A stretch of DNA of 64,000 bases, from positions 1-64,000 of the forward strand of contig NZ_JBHUEK010000015.1 in the NCBI RefSeq assembly GCF_042680725.1. Direction: 5' to 3'. The DNA is from Ferdinandcohnia salidurans (GTDB lineage Bacteria; Bacillota; Bacilli; Bacillales; Bacillaceae_L). Of this stretch, positions 23,959 through 32,551 are shown one piece after another. The notes under the pieces are model-generated. The model made no database searches. It was not told the origin of the DNA and saw only the letters and a program-made list of their open reading frames with translations. Both the position numbers and the translations under genes were made by a program. Position 1 is the stretch's first letter, and the number at the start of each line of letters is the position of its first letter.

Positions 23959-25287
23959 ATGAATACATTCTTTAAAGGAACATTGTTACTGATTATCGCA
24001 GCATTTATTGGTGAATGTGTGGAGTTCTTAATCAATCTCGTTCTGGCAAAAGAGCTCGGCGGGCACGGAATGGGATTATATATGACCATTTTGCCTTCTA
24101 TCTTTTTAGTTGTCATTTTGGCAAGTCTGGAGCTGCCTATTTCCATTTCCAAATTTATTGCCGAAAAAGAGGACAGGTATCACAAGAGTATGCTAAAGCA
24201 TGCCACCGTTTTAACAACTGTATTTACAGCAATTATTATTTCGCTCGCATTTGTGATTCTACCGGTTATCCCTGTATTCGATGATTATCATCCATTTGTT
24301 AGATGGCTGGTCATCTTGTTTATTCCCATCGTCTCGTTTCTATCAATTGCCAGGGGGTATTTTATGGGAATACAATCGATGGGGCGAATTGCATTTGCGA
24401 ACTTCCTACGTAAAGCAGTCCAGTTAATCTTATTAGTGTTTATTTATCAATTACTTGAATTTGAGATTCATACTTCAATCCTTATCGCCTTATGTACACT
24501 TGTTGCAAGTGATTTAATCGTATTTGGTTATTTAGGATATGAATATCTCATTCACTATCGCAGATTAGGCCATCGTCCGACATCATCATTAAGTGGAAAA
24601 GCTGTACGCAAAAACCTGCTAGCGGTTTCCTTGCCGACAACTGGGATGCGAATTTTTCATGCAATCTCACATGCGGTTCAACCATTTTTAATTAAAGCAG
24701 CACTTCTAAAAGCAGGCATGCCTGCAGCAGTCGCAACGGAGCATTTTGGTTTGATGACTGGAGTCGCATTAACAATAGGCTTTTTCCCAGCTTTTATCGC
24801 TCATTCATTGCTAATCGTGTTAATTCCAACTGTATCAGAAGCCTACTCAAAGAGAGATATGTCGATGCTGCAAAACCTTCTCAAACAGGTAATGAGAATG
24901 ACCTTCCTATACGGGGTTCCAGCCTGTGTGATTTTTTACTATTTCGCAGAACCACTTACACATATATTCTTTGAATCATCTTCAGCCACTGTGTATTTGC
25001 AAATGTTGTGGCCATATTTCTTATTCCATTTCTTCTTAATCCCGATGCAAGCCTATTTAATCGGGTTAGGGTTGGTAAAGGATGCATTCATCCATAATGT
25101 TTGGTCAACTGTCGTATCATTTGGGATTATGTTTGCCTTAGGATCCCTTCAAACTTTGCAAATGGAGGGAATTATCATTGGTATGAATATGGGCGCTGTT
25201 TTACTAGCACTTCTGCATTACGTAACAATCTGTAGGAAAATTGGTGTCTCCATATTTTCAATCAAGTTTCTACACACGGCATCATAG
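23959..25287 (+). CDS. SpoVB-like polysaccharide/lipid flippase (MATE/MOP superfamily)
   Basis: 442 residues with about 12 membrane spans. The start MNTFFKGTLLLIIAAFIGECVEFLINLVLAKELGGHGMGLYMTILP and the segment SLELPISISKFIAEKEDR are the recognisable SpoVB/MurJ-family pattern. SpoVB itself (about 518 residues) acts in spore cortex synthesis; this shorter paralogue may move another lipid-linked saccharide. No operon partners are evident. The ribosome binding site is weak. Confidence 0.8.
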   Translation: MNTFFKGTLLLIIAAFIGECVEFLINLVLAKELGGHGMGLYMTILPSIFLVVILASLELPISISKFIAEKEDRYHKSMLKHATVLTTVFTAIIISLAFVILPVIPVFDDYHPFVRWLVILFIPIVSFLSIARGYFMGIQSMGRIAFANFLRKAVQLILLVFIYQLLEFEIHTSILIALCTLVASDLIVFGYLGYEYLIHYRRLGHRPTSSLSGKAVRKNLLAVSLPTTGMRIFHAISHAVQPFLIKAALLKAGMPAAVATEHFGLMTGVALTIGFFPAFIAHSLLIVLIPTVSEAYSKRDMSMLQNLLKQVMRMTFLYGVPACVIFYYFAEPLTHIFFESSSATVYLQMLWPYFLFHFFLIPMQAYLIGLGLVKDAFIHNVWSTVVSFGIMFALGSLQTLQMEGIIIGMNMGAVLLALLHYVTICRKIGVSIFSIKFLHTAS

Positions 25288-25461
25288 GTCATTTTGTTTG
25301 TCTTTATAGTAACTTCGTGATACAATGAGCAAGATTAATGTCTAGCAGTCATTAGTCTCAATATTTGCAACTAATAATACGTATTTTTAAAAATATTAAA
25401 ATATTAAAATTCATTTTTCGAAAAGATTGGTAAATGGTAGAATACGAATAAGTCTAACCAT

Positions 25462-25501
25462 GGCCTAACTTCTATTTTGTGTAGAAGTTAGGCCATTTTT
25501 T
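25462..25501 (+). terminator. Terminator-like hairpin just before the first DUF2294 gene
   Basis: GGCCTAACTTCTA / TAGAAGTTAGGCC, a perfect 13-bp stem followed by ATTTTTTA. It ends about 12 bases before the ribosome binding site of the DUF2294 gene. A hairpin with the same left arm lies at 27086 before the histidine kinase. It may end the flippase transcript or act as a leader attenuator. The 170 bases upstream are AT-rich. Confidence 0.75.
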
Positions 25502-25520
25502 ATTGCGTTTTAGGAGGATT

Positions 25521-26219
25521 ATGGATCGCATGTCAAGGAGTTACATTACAAAACAGGAAGAATTAACACAAATCAGCAGCTATGTGAGCAAACAAATAAA
25601 ATCAAAATTTGGAAAAGGTCCAGAAACTTGCTTTACGTCGATTTCGGAACAATACATTGTGGTTCACATTAAAAAGTTTATGACAAAAATTGAATATGAA
25701 CTCGTTGAAAAAGAGGATATTGAAACCGCCGAGAGAATCCGAAAAAGTATAATGGTAGATCTTTATGACCCTATTCAGGAAACGTTAGAGGAGCTATTGT
25801 GTGTAAGGATCACCCAATTGTATCAAGACTGGAACTTTCAAAAAAACACGGGTGTGCTTCTGGCGGAAGTGGTTCAGGAAGAGAGGACACCAAACCAAAA
25901 TTCGCTTGAATTTATGTTACTACGAAACGAGATTAGCAGACAAAGCGAATTTTATCAATATCAGCCAAAAGAGCTTGATTTAACGAAAATTGGTTCAACG
26001 GTTTATATCATTAGATGTGCAGGCTATTTACTCCCTATCGAAAGGTTGTTACTTGAAAAAGGGATGCACATTCTCTCTGAAAGAGAAAATAGAGTTCGAC
26101 ATAATTACATTGCAAATATAAAGAGATTCAACAAAATTACAAACAAAGAAATAGATGATATCTTTATGATTTGGAATTACGACAAAGATGTTAGCTATAA
26201 AGTTTTTTACTGTAAGTGA
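25521..26219 (+). CDS. Tandem DUF2294 (MpsC-type) protein A
   Basis: About 232 residues from the ATG at 25521 (AGGAGG 4 bases upstream). It contains two copies of the DUF2294 fold. The first (about 8-120) has ISSYVSKQIKSKFGKGPETCFTSISEQYIVVHIKKF and LYQDWNFQKNTGVLLAEV. The second (about 135-232) is more degenerate, with YIIRCAGYLLPIERLLLEKG and DIFMIWNYDKD. Some members of this family (MpsC) are linked to membrane-potential-generating systems in staphylococci; most have no assigned function. A paralogue follows at 26360. Confidence 0.75.
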   Translation: MDRMSRSYITKQEELTQISSYVSKQIKSKFGKGPETCFTSISEQYIVVHIKKFMTKIEYELVEKEDIETAERIRKSIMVDLYDPIQETLEELLCVRITQLYQDWNFQKNTGVLLAEVVQEERTPNQNSLEFMLLRNEISRQSEFYQYQPKELDLTKIGSTVYIIRCAGYLLPIERLLLEKGMHILSERENRVRHNYIANIKRFNKITNKEIDDIFMIWNYDKDVSYKVFYCK

Positions 26220-26359
26220 TAATTTCCTAATAATTCCTACCAAAAAAGGCAAACTATACGTGTGTATGGAAAAGAGAGGGAAACGATGCTACAATAATAT
26301 AGGCTAATGAATATAAAGTCATTGGTTATTGTAGTGAATTCCCTAAAGGTGGGAGTCAC

Positions 26360-27037
26360 ATGGATTTACAGGAAAGATTAAAATACATAAGTAGTTACAC
26401 AAGCAAACTTCTCCGAAATAAATTTGGACGGGGACCTGAGTCCTGTTTTGCGGTTACTGCCGACCACTTCTTAGTTCTGCAAATTCGTGGCTTTATCTCT
26501 CCAATGGAAGAGGTTCTTTTACAGGAGAATCAGCGTATTCAAGTGGACCATGCAAGAGATGTTGTAATCAAAAGTATAGTAGCAGAATTAAAAGGTGTAT
26601 TTCAGGTAACCCTTGAAACGGAAGTAAAGACATTTTTTCATGATTGGAACTTTCCGAATAACACAGGCGTCATTATTGCAGAATTGGAAAATACGTTAAT
26701 GCCAATGAAAAAGAGTGAGGAAATTAATTTTCCACTTCTTGAATATGAAGTTGCAAGGATCAGCGAACTCGTCGAAAAGACACCTGAGGAAACATCTAGT
26801 TTCCAAATTTCCCCGAAAGTTTTTATCGTGAAGCGTGAAGGAATATTGGTTCCTATTGAAAAGGCGTTAATCGAGGAAGGCTTTAAAAGAGAGCTCCATA
26901 TTGCAAAGGACGATCTTGAAAAAAAATATCTGCACCGCTATGGAAAGTTTGATCAAGTATTTCAGCGAGCGGTTACCGATATCTTTGTTGACTGGAACTT
27001 TAAAAATGATAACAGCTTAATTTGTTTTATTTTATAA
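26360..27037 (+). CDS. Tandem DUF2294 (MpsC-type) protein B
   Basis: 225 residues and parallel in design to the preceding gene. The N-terminal domain has ISSYTSKLLRNKFGRGPESCFAVTADHFLVLQIRGFISPMEEVLL and FFHDWNFPNNTGVIIAEL; the C-terminal domain has FIVKREGILVPIEKALIEEG and DIFVDWNFKNDN. GGTGGGAGTC precedes the ATG. The upstream gap holds a possible CTACAATAA/TTATTGTAG hairpin (about 26289-26336) without a T-run. A histidine kinase follows, so a shared signalling role is possible but unproven. Confidence 0.75.
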   Translation: MDLQERLKYISSYTSKLLRNKFGRGPESCFAVTADHFLVLQIRGFISPMEEVLLQENQRIQVDHARDVVIKSIVAELKGVFQVTLETEVKTFFHDWNFPNNTGVIIAELENTLMPMKKSEEINFPLLEYEVARISELVEKTPEETSSFQISPKVFIVKREGILVPIEKALIEEGFKRELHIAKDDLEKKYLHRYGKFDQVFQRAVTDIFVDWNFKNDNSLICFIL

Positions 27038-27085
27038 TAAATATGGTAAATGCGAGGATGTCTTATTTGGACAAGCCTTCGTCAT

Positions 27086-27122
27086 GGCCTAACTTCTATT
27101 ATGAGGTTAGGTCTTTTTTCTT
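27086..27122 (+). terminator. Terminator-like hairpin before the PAS histidine kinase
   Basis: GGCCTAACTTC / GAGGTTAGGTC stem followed by TTTTTTTC. It repeats CATGGCCTAACTTCTATT of the hairpin at 25462. It is the end of the DUF2294 gene pair and lies 36 bases before the kinase start. Confidence 0.75.
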
Positions 27123-27157
27123 TTTTTTAGAAAAAATAGAGAAAAGGTTGGGGAGAA

Positions 27158-28366
27158 ATGGGAAAGAGAAGATGGAAGGCATTAAATTTTTCGATATTTC
27201 TGTGTAGTTTGATTTTAATTTTGGGCCAAATCTTTTATGTAGGGCCCATGAATCGAATAGAGATGTATCTGTTACTAATCGTATTAATAGCATCATTATT
27301 TTCTATTTATGAATCACGAAAAAACCGGGAGTACCGCTTTTTGGTCGAAAATGCTCCACATGCGATTATCCTGATGCGCCAAGAGAAAATTTTCTATATA
27401 AACGACACGGGGAGATTTCTGATCGGGGTTTCGGATGATAAATCGGTCATTGGCCATTCATTGACCGATTTTGTTCAATACGACTCCAAAAAGACAACAA
27501 GAAAAATAGAAAGAGGCCATAAGTTTAAAAAAATAACCGAAGGGATGATTGACCATCCGGTATTAGGCGAGATCTTTGTTGAGTTAAAAGTAATGCCAAT
27601 TACCTACCAAGGGGATAGTTGTCAATATATTGTCGTCCGGGACATTACGGAAGTAAAAAAGAGCCAAGAGCTTATTCAACAAACCGATAAACTTTCGATG
27701 ATTGGTGAAATGGCAGCGGGGATTGCCCACGAGATTCGAAATCCGCTTACAAGCTTAAAGGGGTTTGCTCAACTTTTGCAAGATGAAAAAGCGACAAAAA
27801 TGATTAACGGTTACTCCGAAATCATGGTATCCGAAATAGACCGGATTAACACCATTGTTGATGAAATGCTTTTACTCGCAAAGCCGAAAAAACTGGAGCT
27901 TAAGAAACAAAGGATCACAACGATCTTGAATGAAGTGGTGTTTCTATTAGATACACAGGCAATTCTACACAATATCCGAATCAAAACAGCCTATGATGAT
28001 GAAATAAAAAATGTGTTCATCAATTGTGAGGAAAATAAACTGAAGCAAGTCTTCATTAATATTATGAAAAATAGTATCGAGGCCATCGATGATGGAGGAA
28101 TCATCGATATTACGTTATATCCAAAAGGGAACGATGCGATTCTTCGCTTTGCTGACGACGGATGTGGAATCCCAAAGGACAAGCTCGAGAAAATCGGCAA
28201 GGCGTTTTTTACAACGAAAGAAACAGGCACCGGCCTGGGCTTAATGATCTGCCAAACGATTATCCAAGAACACGGCGGCCAACTCACAATCGATAGCGAA
28301 GAAAACAAAGGCACCACCATCGAAATTTCATTACCGCTAATAGCTGAAGGTCTTCATCTGGGATGA
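27158..28366 (+). CDS. PAS domain sensor histidine kinase
   Basis: 402 residues. Two N-terminal membrane spans (about 9-28 and 34-50) with almost no extracellular loop are followed by a PAS domain (about 60-165; FLVENAPHAIILMRQEKIFYINDTG). The HisKA domain has AAGIAHEIRNPLTSLKGFAQLLQDEK (His about residue 190), and the ATPase domain has NIMKNSIEAID, FADDGCGIP and TGTGLGLMICQTII. The pattern is that of sporulation or phosphorelay kinases without a linked regulator. GGGGAG precedes the ATG. Confidence 0.88.
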   Translation: MGKRRWKALNFSIFLCSLILILGQIFYVGPMNRIEMYLLLIVLIASLFSIYESRKNREYRFLVENAPHAIILMRQEKIFYINDTGRFLIGVSDDKSVIGHSLTDFVQYDSKKTTRKIERGHKFKKITEGMIDHPVLGEIFVELKVMPITYQGDSCQYIVVRDITEVKKSQELIQQTDKLSMIGEMAAGIAHEIRNPLTSLKGFAQLLQDEKATKMINGYSEIMVSEIDRINTIVDEMLLLAKPKKLELKKQRITTILNEVVFLLDTQAILHNIRIKTAYDDEIKNVFINCEENKLKQVFINIMKNSIEAIDDGGIIDITLYPKGNDAILRFADDGCGIPKDKLEKIGKAFFTTKETGTGLGLMICQTIIQEHGGQLTIDSEENKGTTIEISLPLIAEGLHLG

Positions 28367-28377
28367 AGACCTTTTTG
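28347..28377 (+). terminator. Terminator after the PAS kinase
   Basis: AAGGTCTTCATC / GATGAAGACCTT with a 3-base loop and TTT tail, directly after the stop codon. Confidence 0.8.
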
Positions 28378-28536
28378 CATGGGGTTTGTTGGAAGGGGGG
28401 GATGAAAGCTCGAACAATCGCTGAGGCTAGGCGCAAAGTCCTTCATGGGGTTGATGAAGTCCCGCTCACCGCTGTAGCTCGCGCGTAAAGTCCTTCATCC
28501 CAACGATAAGCTTGTTAAGTTTGCTCTTTATAAAAG

Positions 28537-28568
28537 TTAAGGTCTTCATCACCCGATGAAGACCTTAA
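28537..28568 (-). terminator. Terminator for the ArsR-SRPBCC pair
   Basis: TTAAGGTCTTCATC / GATGAAGACCTTAA with a 4-base loop. The stem repeats the one at 28347. The DNA between carries two more partial copies of AAAGTCCTTCAT, suggesting local duplication. Confidence 0.65.
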
Positions 28569-28587
28569 CACAAGACACATCATGAAC

Positions 28588-28959
28588 TTAGTCTTCCGAA
28601 TCAGATGGCTTCACAACTTTTAATCCACTACCACCATCTAGACTGTTCTCCGCGATATACTTTAACACCGATAGCTTATTATTCCAGAATTGATCGAAGT
28701 AGGAAAGCCAATCGTGCAGCTCGGATAACGATTCAGGCTGAAGGCGATACCGTTTTTCTCTACCAACTTTTTTGCCGCTCACTAAATTGGCCTCAGCAAG
28801 AATGTGAAGATGCTTTGCCACGGCTGTCCGACTCATCGAAAAGTGACTAGTAATTTCTGAAATAGGGAGTTCCTTATTTGAAAGTAAACGGAGCACCTCT
28901 CTACGTGTTGGATCAGCAATCGCTTGAAATACATCATATCTTCCGGCCGACTCTGCCAC
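28588..28959 (-). CDS. ArsR family winged-helix repressor
   Basis: 123 residues. The winged helix occupies about 10-85: FQAIADPTRREVLRLLSNKELPISEITSHFSMSRTAVAKHLHILAEANLVSGKKVGREKRYRLQPE. No Cys metal site is present, as in the SdpR-like group that pairs with SRPBCC proteins. The start is GTG overlapping the stop of the upstream SRPBCC gene (TAGTG), so they are translationally coupled. The likely operators are the AACCATTTGGTT repeats upstream of the pair. Confidence 0.87.
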   Translation of the reverse strand: MAESAGRYDVFQAIADPTRREVLRLLSNKELPISEITSHFSMSRTAVAKHLHILAEANLVSGKKVGREKRYRLQPESLSELHDWLSYFDQFWNNKLSVLKYIAENSLDGGSGLKVVKPSDSED

Positions 28960-29375
28960 TAATTAGTCGCCACCTGACGCAGTTTTTGTACGATACCTGC
29001 CCAACCGCCATTCATTGTTTCGCGGACCTCTGAAGCTTTGCGATTTGCTTTACCAATGATTTCTTCAGAATCTTTCCAACCTCCATGTATAAGGGTGAAC
29101 TCTGTTTTTCCATCGATATCTTTTAAAAGAAACTCCACAACCCAGCCATCCGTGTCCCAGGAAAAAGTAAGAAGATGTGGCGCCTCTACTTTTAAAACTT
29201 TACATGGAGAGGGACCAAATGGAGATTGGATATGAAATTCATGGCCTTCCTCTGCTACTAAATCATTTGGCATGAACCAAGTTCCGATTCCTTCCCCGTT
29301 CGATACAAGGTCCCATACCCTTTCAATAGGTGCTTCAATTAAAACAGTTTGTTTTATATCAGGTGTTTTTGCCAT
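28959..29375 (-). CDS. SRPBCC / AHSA1-type ligand-binding protein
   Basis: 138 residues from the ATG at 29375 (AAAGGAGAT upstream). The AHSA1/START-like fold shows IKQTVLIEAPIERVWDLVSNGEGIGTWF at the start, GHEFHIQSPFGPSPCKVLKVEAPHLLTFSWDTDG in the middle and GGWAGIVQKLRQVA at the end. ArsR-SRPBCC pairs are common in Bacillaceae, but the ligand is generally unknown. It is the first gene of the two-gene operon. Confidence 0.87.
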   Translation of the reverse strand: MAKTPDIKQTVLIEAPIERVWDLVSNGEGIGTWFMPNDLVAEEGHEFHIQSPFGPSPCKVLKVEAPHLLTFSWDTDGWVVEFLLKDIDGKTEFTLIHGGWKDSEEIIGKANRKASEVRETMNGGWAGIVQKLRQVATN

Positions 29376-29404
29376 AATAAAATCTCCTTTTCGATTGTAA
29401 ATAA

Positions 29405-29446
29405 AACCATTTGGTTCTGTATTTTGATTATATGAAACCAAATGGT
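29405..29446. promoter_or_regulatory. Paired operators upstream of the SRPBCC-ArsR operon
   Basis: AACCATTTGGTT (29405-29416) and AAACCAAATGGT (29435-29446), two palindromic copies of one motif 30 bp apart, just upstream of the SRPBCC ribosome binding site. Most likely bound by the ArsR protein of the operon. Confidence 0.65.
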
Positions 29447-29542
29447 GTTATGTCAATAGAATTTCATATGTAGTATGAACATCAATGATGTGGATAATTC
29501 TGGTGGTTTTGCATGTAAGATTTCATACCCAATATATTGAAT

Positions 29543-29570
29543 GTGACAAAAAATAGGAGTATGCTAGAAT
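29543..29570 (+). promoter_or_regulatory. Candidate promoter of the terC-like gene
   Basis: GTGACA, 16-base spacer, then TAGAAT preceded by TATGC. The transcript leader would be only about 45 bases, too short for a yybP-ykoY riboswitch. Confidence 0.4.
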
Positions 29571-29622
29571 ATGTAATTTAAATTATGCTATTTTACCATA
29601 TTAATTGAGGGGGAATTACCCT

Positions 29623-30351
29623 ATGGATATGCTAACGATTCTTGGACTAGCTATCTCTTCTGGAGCGACAATTGCTCTATTAAAAATCATCGCTATTGAT
29701 ATTATTTTATCTGGAGACAATGCTGTTGTAATTGCGATGGCTACTAGAAATCTTCCAAAAGATCAACAAAACAAAGCCATCTTTTGGGGAACAGCAGGAG
29801 CGGTTATTTTACGTATTATATTTGCAGCCATCATTGTTTACTTGCTGAAAATTCCTTATGTGAATGTGATTGGCGGAGTCTTACTCCTTTTCATCGCCTA
29901 CAAGGTATTAGTCGAAGAAGAAGGAGAAGCACATGTGAAGTCTACATCTGGCATAATGTCAGCTATTGGTACAATTATCATGGCAGATGCTGTCATGAGT
30001 CTTGATAATGTAGTTGCGGTTGCAGGTGCTGCTGACGGTCATATTGGTATGATTGCACTAGGTGTTTTCATAAGTATTCCAATTATGATCTTCGGTTCTA
30101 AGTTCATCGTAAAAGCAATGGACAAATATGCTTGGATTTCATACGTCGGTGCCGGTATTCTTGCATGGACAGCGGGGGAAATGGTAATGAAGGACAAGGG
30201 ATTTACTAATTTCCTTCACATCGAACATGGTCCAGTTTCATACCTAATCGCAGCAGTATTAACAGTTCTTATATTAGGACTTGGATACATGAAAAATAAA
30301 AAAAATGCTGCCAAAAAAGAATTTCAAAAAACTACTTCTAAAACAGCATAA
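29623..30351 (+). CDS. TerC family integral membrane protein
   Basis: 242 residues and about seven spans. The diagnostic acidic membrane motifs are IDIILSGDNAVVIAMATRNLP and MADAVMSLDNVVAVAGAADG; they form the proposed metal path of TerC/MeeF-type proteins, which in Bacillus export Mn2+ and help metallate secreted proteins. The ATG at 29623 (GAGGGGGA upstream) is preferred to the in-frame TTG at 29605. It is monocistronic with its own terminator. Confidence 0.88.
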   Translation: MDMLTILGLAISSGATIALLKIIAIDIILSGDNAVVIAMATRNLPKDQQNKAIFWGTAGAVILRIIFAAIIVYLLKIPYVNVIGGVLLLFIAYKVLVEEEGEAHVKSTSGIMSAIGTIIMADAVMSLDNVVAVAGAADGHIGMIALGVFISIPIMIFGSKFIVKAMDKYAWISYVGAGILAWTAGEMVMKDKGFTNFLHIEHGPVSYLIAAVLTVLILGLGYMKNKKNAAKKEFQKTTSKTA

Positions 30352-30362
30352 TAAAAAGAAAT

Positions 30363-30397
30363 AGAAAAGGCCGAATCGTATAGGATTCGGCCTTTTC
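30363..30397. terminator. Terminator after the terC-like gene
   Basis: AAAAGGCCGAATC / GGATTCGGCCTTTT stem with a 5-base loop; usable in both directions. Confidence 0.85.
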
Positions 30398-30406
30398 TAA
30401 TTTAGG

Positions 30407-30472
30407 TAACCATAGGGACGGTTCTAGTGGTTCCTATGAATATGGAACCAGGAGAACCGTCCCCCTGGTTCC
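30407..30472. repeat. REP-like element copy 4
   Basis: ACCATAGG-GACGGTT-CTAGTGGT then ACCAGGAG-AACCGTC-CCCCTGGT with a short spacer; opposite overall orientation to copy 1. It lies against the mreBH stop codon. Confidence 0.8.
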
Positions 30473-30473
30473 G

Positions 30474-31481
30474 TTATTTTGCGATTTTATGAAGTTTTGT
30501 GATGATGCTTAAGGAACGTCCTGTTCCGATTGCAACTGATTCGAGTGGATTTGGAGCAAGGTGTACCGGGACGACAATTTCTTGGCTGAGCCAATCTTGC
30601 ATGCCATTTAATAACGCTCCGCCTCCTGTTAAAATAACTCCACGATCGACAATATCACCACTTAATTCTGGTGGGCAATCCTCTAGGGTTGCGCGGATTG
30701 CTTCTAAAATATGAAGTAAGGATTCTTTTAGCGTTTCTTGAATTTCGGTTGAACGCAATGAAATGGTTTTCGGTAGACCAGTGACAAGGTCACGTCCGCG
30801 AATATCCATTGTTTTTACTTCATGTTCAACAAGTGCATAGCCGATTTCAAATTTAACTTGTTCAGCAGTATGTTCCCCGATAAGAACATTGTATCTTTTT
30901 CGTACGTATTGAATAATATCTTCATCAAACTGGTCTCCGCCGATTCGAACTGAGTTACACGTGACAACACCACCAAAGGAAATAATCGCAACCTCGGTAT
31001 TGCCTCCACCGATATCAACGATTACGTTCGCAACCGGCTCATCAACCGGTAAATCAGAGCCAACGGCTGCCGCAACTGGTTCTTCAATTAAATAAACCTG
31101 CTTGGCTCCACATAGTCTAACCGCATCTTGTATGGCGCGACGTTCAACGGATGTAGACCCAGAAGGTGTACAAACGACCACATTTGGTTTGCGAATTGAG
31201 TAACCAATTTTTTGACTCACTTTTTTCATAATATGACGAAGCATATCTGCAGTCATATTGAAGTCAGCAATGACACCTTGACGTAAAGGGCGAATCGCTA
31301 CGATTTTTTCAGGCGTCTTACCAATCATTCTTTTCGCTTCTGCCCCAACAGCAATGACTCTGTTACTTTCAGTGTCAACCGCCACTACGGATGGCTCATT
31401 AATGATGATACCTTTATTTTTTGTATATACAAGAATATTTGCAGTTCCTAAATCAATTCCAATTTCCACGTTTGAAAACAT
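30474..31481 (-). CDS. mreBH: MreBH, MreB-like rod-shape actin homologue
   Basis: 335 residues, the same length as B. subtilis MreBH. Actin-fold motifs are IGIDLGTANILVYTKNKGI (phosphate 1), VIVDIGGGNTEVAIISFGG (phosphate 2), RIGGDQFDEDI and GVILTGGGALLNGMQDWL (adenosine). MreBH guides peptidoglycan synthesis and localises LytE during side-wall growth. The ATG at 31481 is chosen because GGATGGAGAT lies 5 bases upstream. It lies apart from mreBCD and is monocistronic, like B. subtilis mreBH, and close to ykpA as there. Confidence 0.92.
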   Translation of the reverse strand: MFSNVEIGIDLGTANILVYTKNKGIIINEPSVVAVDTESNRVIAVGAEAKRMIGKTPEKIVAIRPLRQGVIADFNMTADMLRHIMKKVSQKIGYSIRKPNVVVCTPSGSTSVERRAIQDAVRLCGAKQVYLIEEPVAAAVGSDLPVDEPVANVIVDIGGGNTEVAIISFGGVVTCNSVRIGGDQFDEDIIQYVRKRYNVLIGEHTAEQVKFEIGYALVEHEVKTMDIRGRDLVTGLPKTISLRSTEIQETLKESLLHILEAIRATLEDCPPELSGDIVDRGVILTGGGALLNGMQDWLSQEIVVPVHLAPNPLESVAIGTGRSLSIITKLHKIAK

Positions 31482-31750
31482 TGTTATCTCCATCCTTTAT
31501 AAAGTTTGGGGTTCTATTTCTAATAGACTAAAAATGGTTTTGCGAAACAATTTTAGTCCTCATTTATTTATAAAAGTAGTCATTTCAACCCACTTACTCT
31601 ATAGAGTTCACGAAAAAATGTCGATTTTTGGGGGTTGTTGTCATATTGTAAAAATTGAAATATAGGAGAAATATATGAGGAGAATGGCAAAATGTTCAAA
31701 AAACACGTAAAGTAGTAGTAGAAGAAACACTCCAAGAAGGAGGCGTTAAT

Positions 31751-32122
31751 ATGGATTTTTCACGTATTGTATCAGAGGATAAAATTCGTAAGGCCTATAA
31801 AGAAGGGGAATTTGATAACTTACCTGGATTTGGAAAACCTCTTAAGCTTGATGACGATTCTGCGATTCCAGAGGACCTTCGAATGGCTTATCGCGTCATG
31901 AAAAATTCAGGGTTCATCAATGAAGAAACAGAAATTAAAAAAGAACTGCTTACGATTGAAAATCTCATTGATAACTGTGAGGATGAAGTACAGCGGCAAA
32001 TCTACCAGAAAAAACTAAACGAAAAACAATTTCGTTTAAACCAAATTCTAAAAAATAGAAAGACTTCACATTCAGCCGTATTTAAAGACTATCAAATGAA
32101 ATTGCATAATAAATTCAAATAG
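31751..32122 (+). CDS. DUF1992 family protein (DnaJ-C28-like conserved domain)
   Basis: 123 residues. The family signature is the N-terminal segment DKIRKAYKEGEFDNLPGFGKPLKLDDDSAIPEDLRMAYRVMKNSGF, followed by a helical, charged C-terminus. Function is not established for the family. AAGGAGG lies 7 bases upstream of the ATG. A terminator follows directly. Confidence 0.85.
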   Translation: MDFSRIVSEDKIRKAYKEGEFDNLPGFGKPLKLDDDSAIPEDLRMAYRVMKNSGFINEETEIKKELLTIENLIDNCEDEVQRQIYQKKLNEKQFRLNQILKNRKTSHSAVFKDYQMKLHNKFK

Positions 32123-32130
32123 TGAAAAGG

Positions 32131-32160
32131 GGGTAAAACATTTCGTTTTGCCCTTTTTTT
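32131..32160 (+). terminator. Terminator after the DUF1992 gene
   Basis: GGGTAAAAC / GTTTTGCCC stem, 5-base loop, TTTTTTT tail. Confidence 0.85.
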
Positions 32161-32176
32161 AGGAAGGAAGTCAAAA

Positions 32177-32551
32177 ATGATTGTATTAAAACGTATTTAT
32201 GAGCCTTCTAGTACGGAAGATGGAAAAAGAATACTAGTGGATGGAATTTGGCCACGAGGAATATCAAAGGACAAGGCTCAACTTGACAAGTGGATGAAAG
32301 AAATCGCCCCAAGTACTGAGCTACGCAAAGAATTCAACCACAAGCCTGAAAGATTTGAAGAATTTAAGGAACATTACATAAAAGAGCTGCAAGAGACTGA
32401 GGAGAAAAAAGTGGCGTTGAATCAGTTGCTAGAGATGGCGAAGGAAGAAAAAGTTACTCTTCTGTTTGGTGCAAAGGATGAAGTACATAACCAGGCCGTC
32501 GTGCTGAAAGAAGTACTAGCGCGTGTAATGGACGAGCATCAAAATGGTTAG
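32177..32551 (+). CDS. DUF488 family protein
   Basis: 124 residues. Recognisable DUF488 pattern: LKRIYEPSSTEDGKRILVDGIWPRGISKDKAQLDKWMKEIAPSTELRKEFNH, then F.EHYIKEL and VTLLFGAKDEVHNQAVVLKEVL. The function is unknown; members are small cytoplasmic proteins. GGAAGG precedes the ATG. The stop codon touches the first unit of the 20-bp repeat array. Confidence 0.85.
   Translation: MIVLKRIYEPSSTEDGKRILVDGIWPRGISKDKAQLDKWMKEIAPSTELRKEFNHKPERFEEFKEHYIKELQETEEKKVALNQLLEMAKEEKVTLLFGAKDEVHNQAVVLKEVLARVMDEHQNG

Noticed and set aside
29450..29622. yybP-ykoY manganese riboswitch before the terC-like gene
   Set aside because: TerC genes often carry one, but the leader is too short and AT-rich, and none of the conserved loop segments was seen.
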